DNA of 5,181 nucleotides from Candidatus Delongbacteria bacterium (GCA_003477045.1 DMTS01000106.1:1-5181), one strand, 5' to 3'. Shown: positions 1 to 5,181, numbered from the stretch's first letter. A program made the numbers and translations. The notes: generated by a model not told the origin, from the sequence alone.

Positions 1-234
1 GTTATCAGTATCTTCGGCATAGAAAAAGTAACTTCCCTGATATCCTGAAAAGGGATCCATCGGGGCAATCTGGGCAGGAGCAGCTCTTTCCCACCAATCA
101 TCCGCAGTTGTAGTCTGTCCGTAAAGCACAGTATAACCGCTGTTGGCAGTTTCGAAGTCTACAGTCTGAAGTGTAACTTCTGCGGAGAAAAGCACCGCTG
201 CCGTCATGAAAATAAAGCTTAATATCTTTTTCAC
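1..234 (-). CDS. Exported protein of unknown function, 5' part only (78 codons)
   Basis: The reading frame is open from a GTG at 234-232 to the left edge, so the C-terminal part is missing. The GTG start is chosen because a full AGGAGGG Shine-Dalgarno (239-245) lies directly upstream. The N-terminus (MKKILSFIFMTAAVLFSA) is a clear Sec signal peptide: two lysines, a hydrophobic core at residues 4-16 and a likely cleavage near A18/E19. The mature part begins with VDFET and continues with GYT, DDWWERA, GSYFFYAED. This arrangement recalls the N-terminal beta-sandwich modules of secreted or surface proteins in the Bacteroidetes/Cloacimonadota/Fibrobacteres group, a family resemblance recalled from memory and not proven here. 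The product is probably extracellular or cell-surface. The gene is transcribed divergently from the hip operon and appears functionally unrelated. No catalytic motif is visible in the part present. Confidence 0.82.
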   Translation of the reverse strand, partial: MKKILSFIFMTAAVLFSAEVTLQTVDFETANSGYTVLYGQTTTADDWWERAAPAQIAPMDPFSGYQGSYFFYAEDTDN

Positions 235-238
235 AATA

Positions 239-245
239 CCCTCCT
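239..245 (-). promoter_or_regulatory. Strong ribosome binding site for the exported-protein gene
   Basis: On the minus strand AGGAGGG precedes the GTG start with a TATT gap (235-238). It decides the GTG start, because no ATG in that frame lies at a suitable distance. Confidence 0.8.
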
Positions 246-265
246 GATAGTTCTATTTATCATGG

Positions 266-294
266 AATATAACACTTATAGAGTATTTTGCAAA
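266..294 (-). promoter_or_regulatory. Putative sigma70-type promoter for the exported-protein gene
   Basis: On the minus strand a -35-like TTTGCA (294-289) and a -10-like TATATT (271-266) are separated by 17 bp. The -10 matches TATAAT at five of six bases and the -35 matches TTGACA at four of six. A start site near 260 would give a leader of about 25 nt ahead of the GTG. It assumes a conventional sigma70 consensus, which may not hold in this organism. Confidence 0.4.
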
Positions 295-302
295 ACAAAA
301 TA
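284..302. repeat. Short inverted repeat between the divergent promoters
   Basis: Arms TATTTTG (284-290) and CAAAATA (296-302) are perfect complements around a 5-nt spacer. A nested palindrome TTTTGCAAAA lies at 286-295. The element covers the putative -35 of the minus-strand promoter, so it could be an operator for the exported-protein gene. In such AT-rich DNA a chance origin is possible. Confidence 0.35.
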
Positions 303-324
303 TTCATCTGGTATAAAACCATTT

Positions 325-346
325 ATTGTGCATTTTATTGCACTAT
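325..346. promoter_or_regulatory. Putative HipB operator O1, upstream of the -35
   Basis: An inverted repeat ATTGTGCA (325-332) - 6 nt - TGCACTAT (339-346), with 7 of 8 positions complementary. It ends 3 bp before the -35 of the hip promoter. The right half-site TGCACTAT recurs exactly at 400-407 in a second site with the same 6-nt gap. HipB-family repressors bind paired inverted repeats at their own promoters. Assignment to this HipB is inferred from position and repetition. Confidence 0.55.
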
Positions 347-349
347 CGC

Positions 350-378
350 TTGACTTTTACAATCATTATGATTATATT
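350..378 (+). promoter_or_regulatory. Sigma70-like promoter of the hipBST/restriction-modification operon
   Basis: TTGACT (350-355) and TATATT (373-378) are separated by exactly 17 bp, each differing from consensus at one base. Transcription would start near 385, giving a leader of only about 14 nt before the hipB ATG at 399. No other good promoter is evident before the downstream genes, so this probably drives all four. Confidence 0.65.
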
Positions 379-385
379 TGATAAA

Positions 386-407
386 AAAGAGCAATTAAAT
401 GCACTAT
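386..407. promoter_or_regulatory. Putative HipB operator O2, over the hipB start codon
   Basis: A degenerate left half AAAGAGCA (386-393), a 6-nt gap and a right half TGCACTAT (400-407) identical to that of O1. The outer bases of the left half are poorly conserved, but the core GCA-N6-TGC is kept. The site begins at about +1 and includes the ATG, so a bound repressor would block transcription initiation. The O1 and O2 centres are 61 bp apart. The weak Shine-Dalgarno of hipB (AAGAG, 387-391) lies within it. Confidence 0.42.
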
Positions 408-611
408 ATAAAATTAGCGGATATTATTAGAGAAAGACGGGAAACTTTAAAGATCACGCAGGAAGATCTTGCAGAACTTTCCGGTGTTGCCTTAAGAACG
501 ATCAAAGCTATTGAGACTGCCAAAGGTAATCCGACGCTTCAAACTATCAATAACATTTCGGATGTTCTCGGCCTCGAACTGGACTTGAGTTTAAAAAGAA
601 TAAGGCTGTAA
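399..611 (+). CDS. hipB: HipB-like XRE-family DNA-binding antitoxin component/autorepressor (70 aa)
   Basis: A small cytoplasmic DNA-binding protein made almost entirely of one Cro/C1-type helix-turn-helix domain (about residues 6-60). The recognition unit is around residues 20-40, with QEDLAELSGVALRTIKAIE as the classic HTH pattern, followed by NPTLQTINNISDVLGLEL. The C-terminal tail ELDLSLKRIRL resembles the short strand that pairs HipB dimers. HipB proteins repress their own operon and bind the kinase; in tripartite HipBST systems the main neutralising role has passed to HipS. Two inverted repeats with matching half-sites surround its promoter. The Shine-Dalgarno is weak (AAGAG, spacing about 7). 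Two tandem TAA stops (609-614) end the gene, and hipS starts directly after. A generic XRE regulator is the alternative, but the following hipS and hipT genes make HipB the better name. Confidence 0.9.
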   Translation: MHYIKLADIIRERRETLKITQEDLAELSGVALRTIKAIETAKGNPTLQTINNISDVLGLELDLSLKRIRL

Positions 612-614
612 TAA

Positions 615-947
615 ATGCGAAAAGCGAATATTTTTAAAAACGGCGAACTTATCGGCCGGCTCACTGAGACTGATAAAAAGAATTATTTGTTTAAATATAT
701 AGATAGCTGGGTAAAAGACACTTCAAAGCCCGACCTCTGTCTTTCTATGCCGAAAAGAGCTGAGGAATACCGAAGCGCATACCTTTTTCCGTTTTTCTTC
801 AATATGCTCAGTGAAGGTGCGAACAGGAAAATTCAGTCAAAGCTCTTAAGAATAGACGAAAATGATCATTTCGGATTTCTGCTAGCAACCTCAGGCTATG
901 ATACTTTAGGCTCGGTTACAGTTAAGCCCGCAGAGGGGAATGAATGA
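615..947 (+). CDS. hipS: HipS-like small antitoxin (free HipA N-terminal domain, 110 aa)
   Basis: The whole protein corresponds to the N-terminal subdomain found at the start of full-length HipA (Couple_hipA type). Visible landmarks are a starting strand RKANIFKNGELIGRL, then LFKYIDSWV (25-33), LCLSMP (41-46), the conserved YLFPFFFNMLSEG (56-68), DHFGFLLATSGYDTLGSVTV (84-103) and a KP end. In E. coli O127 HipBST, the separate HipS inhibits the HipT kinase by inserting a conserved Trp at its active site. Here the residues after SEG are Ala-Asn, and the only Trp is W32 in another part of the fold, so the inhibitory contact may differ. A weak Shine-Dalgarno TAAGG (601-605) lies 9 nt before the ATG, and hipB ends 3 bp upstream. 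The stop overlaps the hipT start as ATGA. This looks like a genuine separate gene and not a broken hipA. Confidence 0.88.
   Translation: MRKANIFKNGELIGRLTETDKKNYLFKYIDSWVKDTSKPDLCLSMPKRAEEYRSAYLFPFFFNMLSEGANRKIQSKLLRIDENDHFGFLLATSGYDTLGSVTVKPAEGNE
933..938 (+). promoter_or_regulatory. Ribosome binding site of hipT inside the end of hipS
   Basis: GAGGGG lies 5 nt before the ATG at 944. It supports this start over the in-frame ATG at 956 and shows that hipT has its own initiation signal in addition to coupling through the ATGA overlap. Confidence 0.7.
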
Positions 948-1888
948 AGAACAAAATGTTTGACGGCAGAAAAATAAATCCCGTACTTGATTATTATTCA
1001 TCTAAAAAGAATGAAGAAAGCGCAGAGATTTTCGCAGAGAACAGAAAGCGCATATCAATTTCAGGCGTTCAGGAAAAAATGAGCATGGTGACTGACGGGA
1101 ACAGGCTCAGACTGACAGAACCGGGCGAACAGGGACGATACATATTAAAACCTATACCTTCTGATGTAAAAGCCGCGGATCAGGTTCCTGCAAACGAGCA
1201 TTTGACAATGCAGATCGCAAAGCTGGTTTACAAGATCAATACGGCTGAGAATTCTCTTGTGTTTTTTAAAGACGGAACTCCGGCTTATCTGACGAAAAGA
1301 TTCGATTTCAGGCCTGACGGAAAAAAATGGGGCAAGGAGGATTTTGCTTCTCTTGCAGGCAGAACTTCGGAGAATGCAGGCAGTAACTACAAATATGATC
1401 TCTCTTACGAAGAGCTCGGCGGACTGATAAAATATTTCGTTCCGGCATGGAGAGTTGAGATAGAAAAATATTTCAGGATAGTCCTTTTTAATTATGTGTT
1501 TTCCAACGGTGATGCTCATCTCAAAAATTTCGCTCTTCTCGAAAGTCCTACGGGTGATTATATGTTAAGCCCGTTCTATGACCTTCTCGATACAAGGCTG
1601 CATGTGAATGATTCAGATCTCGCGCTCACAAAAGGGCTTTTCTCCGATGATTTCAAGTCGGATCAGTACAAAAGGACAGACCATCCCGCATTGACTGATT
1701 TTACGGAGCTGGGAAAAAGGATCGGCGTCAACCCGAAGAGGATAGAGAAAATAATTGAACCTCTTATCATCAAACAGGAAGCCGTTGATCTTATGATCAG
1801 AAATTCGATATTGAATCCGAAAAGCAAAAAAGCTTACAGGCTGCATTACTATACGAAACTGAATTATTTAAACGGGATAAAACCATGA
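944..1888 (+). CDS. hipT: HipT-like serine/threonine kinase toxin (HipA C-terminal family, 314 aa)
   Basis: A cytoplasmic protein kinase of the HipA_C family. Related toxins stop translation by phosphorylating an aminoacyl-tRNA synthetase (GltX for HipA, TrpS for E. coli HipT). Visible elements in order: the Gly-rich loop RISISGVQEKMS (36-47), with the SIS pair S38/S40 corresponding to the autophosphorylated serines of HipT; the nucleotide-binding lysine K69 in YILKP; NEHLTMQIA (84-92); AYLTKRFDF (114-122); KEDFASLAG (131-139); the catalytic loop NGDAHLKNF (188-196) with likely catalytic D190 and metal-binding N195; and the metal-binding SPFYDLLDT (209-217) with D213. All key residues seem intact, so the kinase should be active. 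The length is short because the N-terminal subdomain is supplied by HipS. It overlaps hipS by 4 bp and the downstream restriction-modification gene by 4 bp. The target cannot be told from sequence. Confidence 0.92.
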   Translation: MKNKMFDGRKINPVLDYYSSKKNEESAEIFAENRKRISISGVQEKMSMVTDGNRLRLTEPGEQGRYILKPIPSDVKAADQVPANEHLTMQIAKLVYKINTAENSLVFFKDGTPAYLTKRFDFRPDGKKWGKEDFASLAGRTSENAGSNYKYDLSYEELGGLIKYFVPAWRVEIEKYFRIVLFNYVFSNGDAHLKNFALLESPTGDYMLSPFYDLLDTRLHVNDSDLALTKGLFSDDFKSDQYKRTDHPALTDFTELGKRIGVNPKRIEKIIEPLIIKQEAVDLMIRNSILNPKSKKAYRLHYYTKLNYLNGIKP

Positions 1889-4800
1889 CCTTAGACCAAT
1901 ACATTTCCAGCATTAACGCGAGATACAAACTCGGGAACGCGACGGAACATTCGTTCAGAGGCGACCTTCAGCAGCTTATCGAGAGCATGGAGCCGGGCAT
2001 CAGGGCGACGAACGAGCCCAAACGGCAGAAATGCGGAGCGCCGGATTATATTCTGACGCGAAAAGACATTCCTGTGGGATTTATCGAAGCTAAGGACATC
2101 GGAGATCCCGACCTTGACGGAAAGAAGGCGAATAAGGAGCAGTTCGACCGTTATAAGAGCACGAAGAACCCTTTTATTTTTACCGATTACCTGAACTTTC
2201 ACTTTTATTCGAACGGAGTTTTCAGCACGAAAGTAACTCTCGGCGAAGTCAGGAACGGCAAGATAGTTCCATTGCCGAACAGCTTTGAAAGTTTCACATA
2301 TTTATTCAAATATTTCTGCACGCATCTCGAACAGACGATAAAAAGCCCTAAACAGCTTGCGGAACTCATGGCTGCAAGAGCCCGCCTCCTCGCCGACATC
2401 ATCGAAAAAGCTCTGCTTTCCGACGAGGAAACTCAGGAGAACAGTTCACTCAAGGATCAGATGAACGCCTTTAAGGAGATCCTTATCCACGACATCACGC
2501 CCAAGGCTTTCGCGGATGTTTACGCTCAGACCATAGCCTACGGAATGTTCGCGGCACGGCTTCACGACACCAACCTCGACAGCTTTACCAGACAGGAAGC
2601 GGCGGAGCTCATACCAAAATCAAATCCATTCCTGAGAAAACTTTTCGGCTACATAGCAGGCCCCGACCTCGACGACAGGATAAAGTGGATAGTTGATAAC
2701 CTTGTCGAAATATTCCTTCACTGCAATGTGGAAGAACTGCTCAAAGATTTCGGTGCGGAAACAAAGACCGAAGACCCCATAATCCATTTTTACGAAACAT
2801 TCCTGACAGAGTACGATCCCAAGCTCAGAAAGGCACGCGGAGTATGGTACACGCCTCATCCGGTGGTGAACTTTATCGTAAGAGCGGTTGACGACATCTT
2901 GAAATCGGAATTCAACCTCCCTCAGGGATTAGCCGACAGCTCAAAAACTAAGATCAAAGTGGATCATCAGGGCAAGCTCATAGAGCAGGAAGTCCATAAA
3001 GTGCAGATCCTCGACCCCGCGACCGGCACAGGCACATTCCTCGCAGAAGTCATAAAGCACATCCACAAGAAATTTGAAACTCAGCAGGGCATCTGGAGCA
3101 ATTACGCAGAAAACCACCTTCTCCCGCGCCTGAACGGATTCGAACTCCTAATGGCAAGCTACGCAATGGCACATCTCAAATTAGACCTTCTCCTAAAGGA
3201 AACAGGCTTCAGACCCACAAAAGACCAGAGGTACAGGGTCTATCTCACCAACAGCCTCGAAGAATACCACAAAGACACCGGAACGCTCTTCGCAAGCTGG
3301 CTCTCCTCCGAAGCAAACGAAGCCAACCGCATCAAACGCGACACACCCGTCATGGTCATCATGGGCAACCCACCGTATTCCGTAAGCTCAAGCAACAAAT
3401 CAGAATGGATAGAAAAACTCATTGCGGACTATAAAATAAATCTTAAAGAAAAAAAGTTGAACTTAGACGATGACTATATAAAATTTATTAGGTTTGGTGA
3501 GTATTTTATAAACAAAAACGGCGAAGGTATTTTAGCTTACATTTCAAACAACAGCTTCATTGACGGAATCACGCACAGACAAATGCGTAAACATTTACTG
3601 GAAACATTTGATAGAATATACATTCTAGATTTACACGGAAATTCAAGAAAAAATGAAACTTGTCCAGACGGTTCAAAAGACGAAAATGTCTTCGACATCA
3701 TGCAGGGCGTAAGCATAAACCTGTTAGTAAAAACAGGCAAAAAAAAGAAAAATGAATTAGGACAAGTCTATCAAAGCGAAATACATGGAATCCGAGATTA
3801 CAAATATAAATTCTTGAACGACAACAATACTGCTTCTATCCAGTGGAAAAAACTAGATTTTTTTGAACCTAATTATTTCTTTGTAAAGAAAAACTTCAAT
3901 AAAAGCATAGAGTATGAGAACGGTTTTAAAACAAACACACTATTTGCTCAATCAGGTAGTGGTTTGATAACAGACAGAGATTCATTGTTCTTTGATGATA
4001 ATAAAAATAATCTTGCAGAGAGAATAAAACTATTATTATCAGGAAATTTTGACAAATCTTTTGTTGAAAAATACAGAGTTGTAGATTCAAGCGGTTATAA
4101 TCTTACTGAAAGAATAGTTAAAGCTAAGTTTGACATAAACTCAATTAAAGAATGTAACTACCGGCCATTTGAAAAAAAATACATATATTATCAAGTTGGT
4201 CTTACGAGTAGACCTGGCTATGATAATTTTAAACACATGATTGACAAAGAAAATATTGCTTTGCTTGTGAAAAGACAATATAATGGTTACGATTTCTCAC
4301 ATGTATTGATTTCGGATAAGTTAAATGAAGTAAGATACATTGAGAATGCGTTTGCGCATGCGAATGTTTTACCTCTCTACCTCTACTCCGACAAAAATTC
4401 TGAGCGCAAACCTAACCTGAATCCTGAGATCGTACAGAAAATCGCAGACGGACTGGGCTTAAAATTCACAAACGAGAAAGAAGCTGATTCAGGCACATTC
4501 GCGCCGATTGACATACTCGACTACATTTACGCAGTGCTTCACAGCCCGACATACCGCGAAAAATATAAGGAATTCCTCAAAATAGATTTCCCGAGAGTGC
4601 CGTATCCAAAGGATAAAGAAACATTCTTCAAGCTCGTACAGTTTGGCGGCGAATTAAGACAGATCCACCTGCTCGAAAGCCCGGCAGTCGAAAAATATAT
4701 CACGCAATATCCCGTTGACGGTGACAATGCTGTGAATAAGATCAAGTTTCTGGACGGCAAAGTTTACATCAACGATACGCAGCATTTCGCCGGTGTCCCT

Positions 4801-4974
4801 GAAGTCGCCTGGTCTTTCTTCATCGGCGGATATCAACCCGCCCAGAAATGGCTAAAAGACCGTAAAGGACGCAATCTTGAGTTCGATGACATTCTGCATT
4901 ATCAGAAAATCATCGTCGCTTTAGCTGAGACTGATAGGATCATGAAGGTGATTGATGGAGTGGAGGTGGAGTAG
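1885..4974 (+). CDS. Single-chain restriction-modification enzyme, Type ISP/IIG-like (nuclease-N6-adenine methyltransferase-specificity, 1029 aa)
   Basis: One polypeptide expected both to methylate adenine in a DNA site and to cut unmodified DNA. The N-terminal PD-(D/E)xK nuclease shows GAPDYI (D54) and GFIEAK (E68, K70), with E21 a possible additional acidic residue. A helical connector spans about 150-310. The methyltransferase core has the motif-X-like WYTPHPVV (321-328), the AdoMet-binding motif I DPATGTGTF (377-385) and catalytic NPPY (495-498), as in N6-adenine enzymes. Residues about 510-830 are the likely target-recognition part. The end (RKPNLNPEIVQKIA, DILDYIYAVLHSPTYREKY, GGYQPAQKWLKDRKGR) is typical of the Type ISP C-terminal specificity domain. 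Unlike LlaGI-type ISP enzymes of over 1500 residues, there is no helicase region between nuclease and methyltransferase, so translocation is not expected. The ATG overlaps the hipT stop as ATGA and has only a weak Shine-Dalgarno (GGGA), suggesting coupled translation. The early NATEHSFRGDL supports this start. Confidence 0.9.
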   Translation: MTLDQYISSINARYKLGNATEHSFRGDLQQLIESMEPGIRATNEPKRQKCGAPDYILTRKDIPVGFIEAKDIGDPDLDGKKANKEQFDRYKSTKNPFIFTDYLNFHFYSNGVFSTKVTLGEVRNGKIVPLPNSFESFTYLFKYFCTHLEQTIKSPKQLAELMAARARLLADIIEKALLSDEETQENSSLKDQMNAFKEILIHDITPKAFADVYAQTIAYGMFAARLHDTNLDSFTRQEAAELIPKSNPFLRKLFGYIAGPDLDDRIKWIVDNLVEIFLHCNVEELLKDFGAETKTEDPIIHFYETFLTEYDPKLRKARGVWYTPHPVVNFIVRAVDDILKSEFNLPQGLADSSKTKIKVDHQGKLIEQEVHKVQILDPATGTGTFLAEVIKHIHKKFETQQGIWSNYAENHLLPRLNGFELLMASYAMAHLKLDLLLKETGFRPTKDQRYRVYLTNSLEEYHKDTGTLFASWLSSEANEANRIKRDTPVMVIMGNPPYSVSSSNKSEWIEKLIADYKINLKEKKLNLDDDYIKFIRFGEYFINKNGEGILAYISNNSFIDGITHRQMRKHLLETFDRIYILDLHGNSRKNETCPDGSKDENVFDIMQGVSINLLVKTGKKKKNELGQVYQSEIHGIRDYKYKFLNDNNTASIQWKKLDFFEPNYFFVKKNFNKSIEYENGFKTNTLFAQSGSGLITDRDSLFFDDNKNNLAERIKLLLSGNFDKSFVEKYRVVDSSGYNLTERIVKAKFDINSIKECNYRPFEKKYIYYQVGLTSRPGYDNFKHMIDKENIALLVKRQYNGYDFSHVLISDKLNEVRYIENAFAHANVLPLYLYSDKNSERKPNLNPEIVQKIADGLGLKFTNEKEADSGTFAPIDILDYIYAVLHSPTYREKYKEFLKIDFPRVPYPKDKETFFKLVQFGGELRQIHLLESPAVEKYITQYPVDGDNAVNKIKFLDGKVYINDTQHFAGVPEVAWSFFIGGYQPAQKWLKDRKGRNLEFDDILHYQKIIVALAETDRIMKVIDGVEVE
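3421..4370 (+). other. AT-rich specificity segment within the restriction-modification gene
   Basis: This portion encodes residues about 513-829 and has a base composition unlike both sides of the same gene. Hand counts of 60-base blocks give 35/60 G+C at 2521-2580 and 34/60 at 3301-3360. The counts fall to 15/60 at 3421-3480, 18/60 at 3721-3780, 20/60 at 3901-3960 and 18/60 at 4081-4140, then return to 32/60 at 4501-4560. The codon style changes too, with more TTA, AAT and ATA inside. A more mixed patch occurs around 3541-3720 (23/60 and 27/60). The reading frame stays open throughout. The segment begins just after the NPPY motif and ends at the start of the conserved C-terminal domain, so it matches the expected target-recognition region. 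Confidence 0.7.
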
Positions 4975-5039
4975 GGGATGCAGTTGTTGGGGTTATAAAT
5001 TTAAATAAATAAATCAAAATTAATTCATAATAAATACTT

Positions 5040-5063
5040 GAGTGTCACTAGATGACCCTCATC
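5040..5063. repeat. Overlapping inverted repeats in the AT-rich downstream intergenic region
   Basis: Between the restriction-modification stop and the next start (4975-5103) lies a strongly AT-rich stretch followed by two overlapping dyads. GAGTGTCA (5040-5047) pairs with TGACCCTC (5053-5060) around a 5-nt loop with one mismatch. GATGA (5051-5055) pairs perfectly with TCATC (5059-5063) around CCC. They share bases, so only one can form at a time. No T-run follows, so this does not look like an intrinsic terminator. It may be an operator for the following gene. No convincing promoter is visible, although TATTAT/TATATT -10-like sequences lie at 5066-5074. Confidence 0.35.
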
Positions 5064-5091
5064 TCTATTATATTACCTTAAAAGTAATGTC

Positions 5092-5095
5092 GGAG
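5092..5095 (+). promoter_or_regulatory. Ribosome binding site of the right-edge gene
   Basis: GGAG lies 8 nt before the ATG at 5104. It favours this start over GTG 5107 and ATG 5119 in the same frame. Confidence 0.55.
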
Positions 5096-5103
5096 AAGTT
5101 ATT

Positions 5104-5181
5104 ATGGTGAAGAATGAAATGATTAGATTTGAAGAGAGTATCAGAGACAGGATTTATTCGATCCGCAGCTATCAGGTCATG
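5104..5181 (+). CDS. Probable ORF6N-domain DNA-binding protein, 5' part only (26 codons)
   Basis: Only the first 26 residues are present and the gene runs off the right edge. Residues 11-26 (ESIRDRIYSIRSYQVM) match the characteristic opening of ORF6N domains, which typically read I-x-IRGxxVMLDxDLAxLY; the window ends exactly at the VM. ORF6N proteins are DNA-binding proteins named from phage and commonly found in prophages, islands and defence-related regions of bacteria. The gene lies 129 bp after the restriction-modification gene with its own Shine-Dalgarno. Readthrough from the hip operon is possible because no terminator is seen between them. The call rests on a short stretch. Confidence 0.62.
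   Translation, partial: MVKNEMIRFEESIRDRIYSIRSYQVM

Noticed and set aside
313..322. ATAAAACCAT repeated at 313-322 and 1877-1886
   Set aside because: It is a ten-base match in AT-rich DNA without a shared context: one copy is upstream of the promoter and the other is the end of hipT. Chance is the simplest explanation.
1145..1519. Minus-strand open frame of 124 codons within hipT
   Set aside because: It lies opposite an intact conserved kinase gene, its translation shows no recognisable family pattern and there is no fitting Shine-Dalgarno; it is a shadow of hipT. The other minus-strand frames between 1613 and 4836 are rejected for the same reason.
615..1888. hipS and hipT as one hipA gene split by a frameshift
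   Set aside because: HipS ends at the natural boundary of the HipA N-terminal subdomain. hipT has its own GAGGGG Shine-Dalgarno and ATG with an ATGA overlap, and the three-gene order equals known HipBST systems.
4978..4998. Six-codon plus-strand ORF right after the restriction-modification stop
   Set aside because: It is too short to support as a gene and has no similarity to a known leader peptide.
4975..5036. Intrinsic terminator after the operon
   Set aside because: The stretch is AT-rich but has no GC-rich hairpin followed by a T-run, so no terminator can be supported.
1..5181. CRISPR array, tRNA, rRNA or insertion sequence
   Set aside because: No regularly spaced repeats, cloverleaf-like segments, rRNA-like sequence, transposase motifs or terminal inverted repeats were seen on either strand.

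Overview
The window comes from an accessory region of a bacterial chromosome or contig. The organism is probably Gram-negative. The left-edge gene encodes a Sec-exported protein with a 'DFE...GYT...DDWWERA...GSYFFYAED' pattern typical of secreted surface proteins in the Fibrobacteres-Chlorobi-Bacteroidetes-Cloacimonadota group, and the HipS/HipT proteins also resemble the version I associate with that group. This placement rests on protein style only and is tentative.

Layout: (1) 1-234, minus strand: 5' end of a gene for an exported protein, running off the left edge. (2) 235-398: divergent intergenic region with a minus-strand promoter, a sigma70-like plus-strand promoter (TTGACT-17-TATATT) and two 22-bp inverted repeats with the same spacing flanking that plus promoter. 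(3) 399-1888: three tightly packed genes forming a tripartite HipBST-type toxin-antitoxin system: an XRE-family DNA-binding protein (HipB), a free HipA N-terminal domain (HipS) and a HipA-like kinase (HipT). (4) 1885-4974: a 1029-residue single-chain restriction-modification enzyme with an N-terminal PD-(D/E)xK nuclease, an N6-adenine methyltransferase and a C-terminal specificity region. It resembles Type ISP enzymes without the helicase and is therefore Type IIG-like. (5) 4975-5103: AT-rich intergenic region with overlapping inverted repeats and no recognisable intrinsic terminator. (6) 5104-5181: first 26 codons of a probable ORF6N-domain DNA-binding protein, cut by the right edge.

The most interesting point is the gene linkage. 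hipT ends in an ATGA that is also the start of the restriction-modification gene, just as hipS ends in an ATGA that starts hipT. Four genes therefore look like one translationally coupled operon under one HipB-repressible promoter. This would place a kinase toxin-antitoxin and a restriction-modification enzyme under common control, as a compound defence or addiction module. A second point is that the specificity part of the restriction-modification gene (about 3421-4370) is clearly more AT-rich than the parts on both sides, which suggests a swapped target-recognition cassette. Biochemical activity, the DNA target and the kinase target cannot be read from the sequence.
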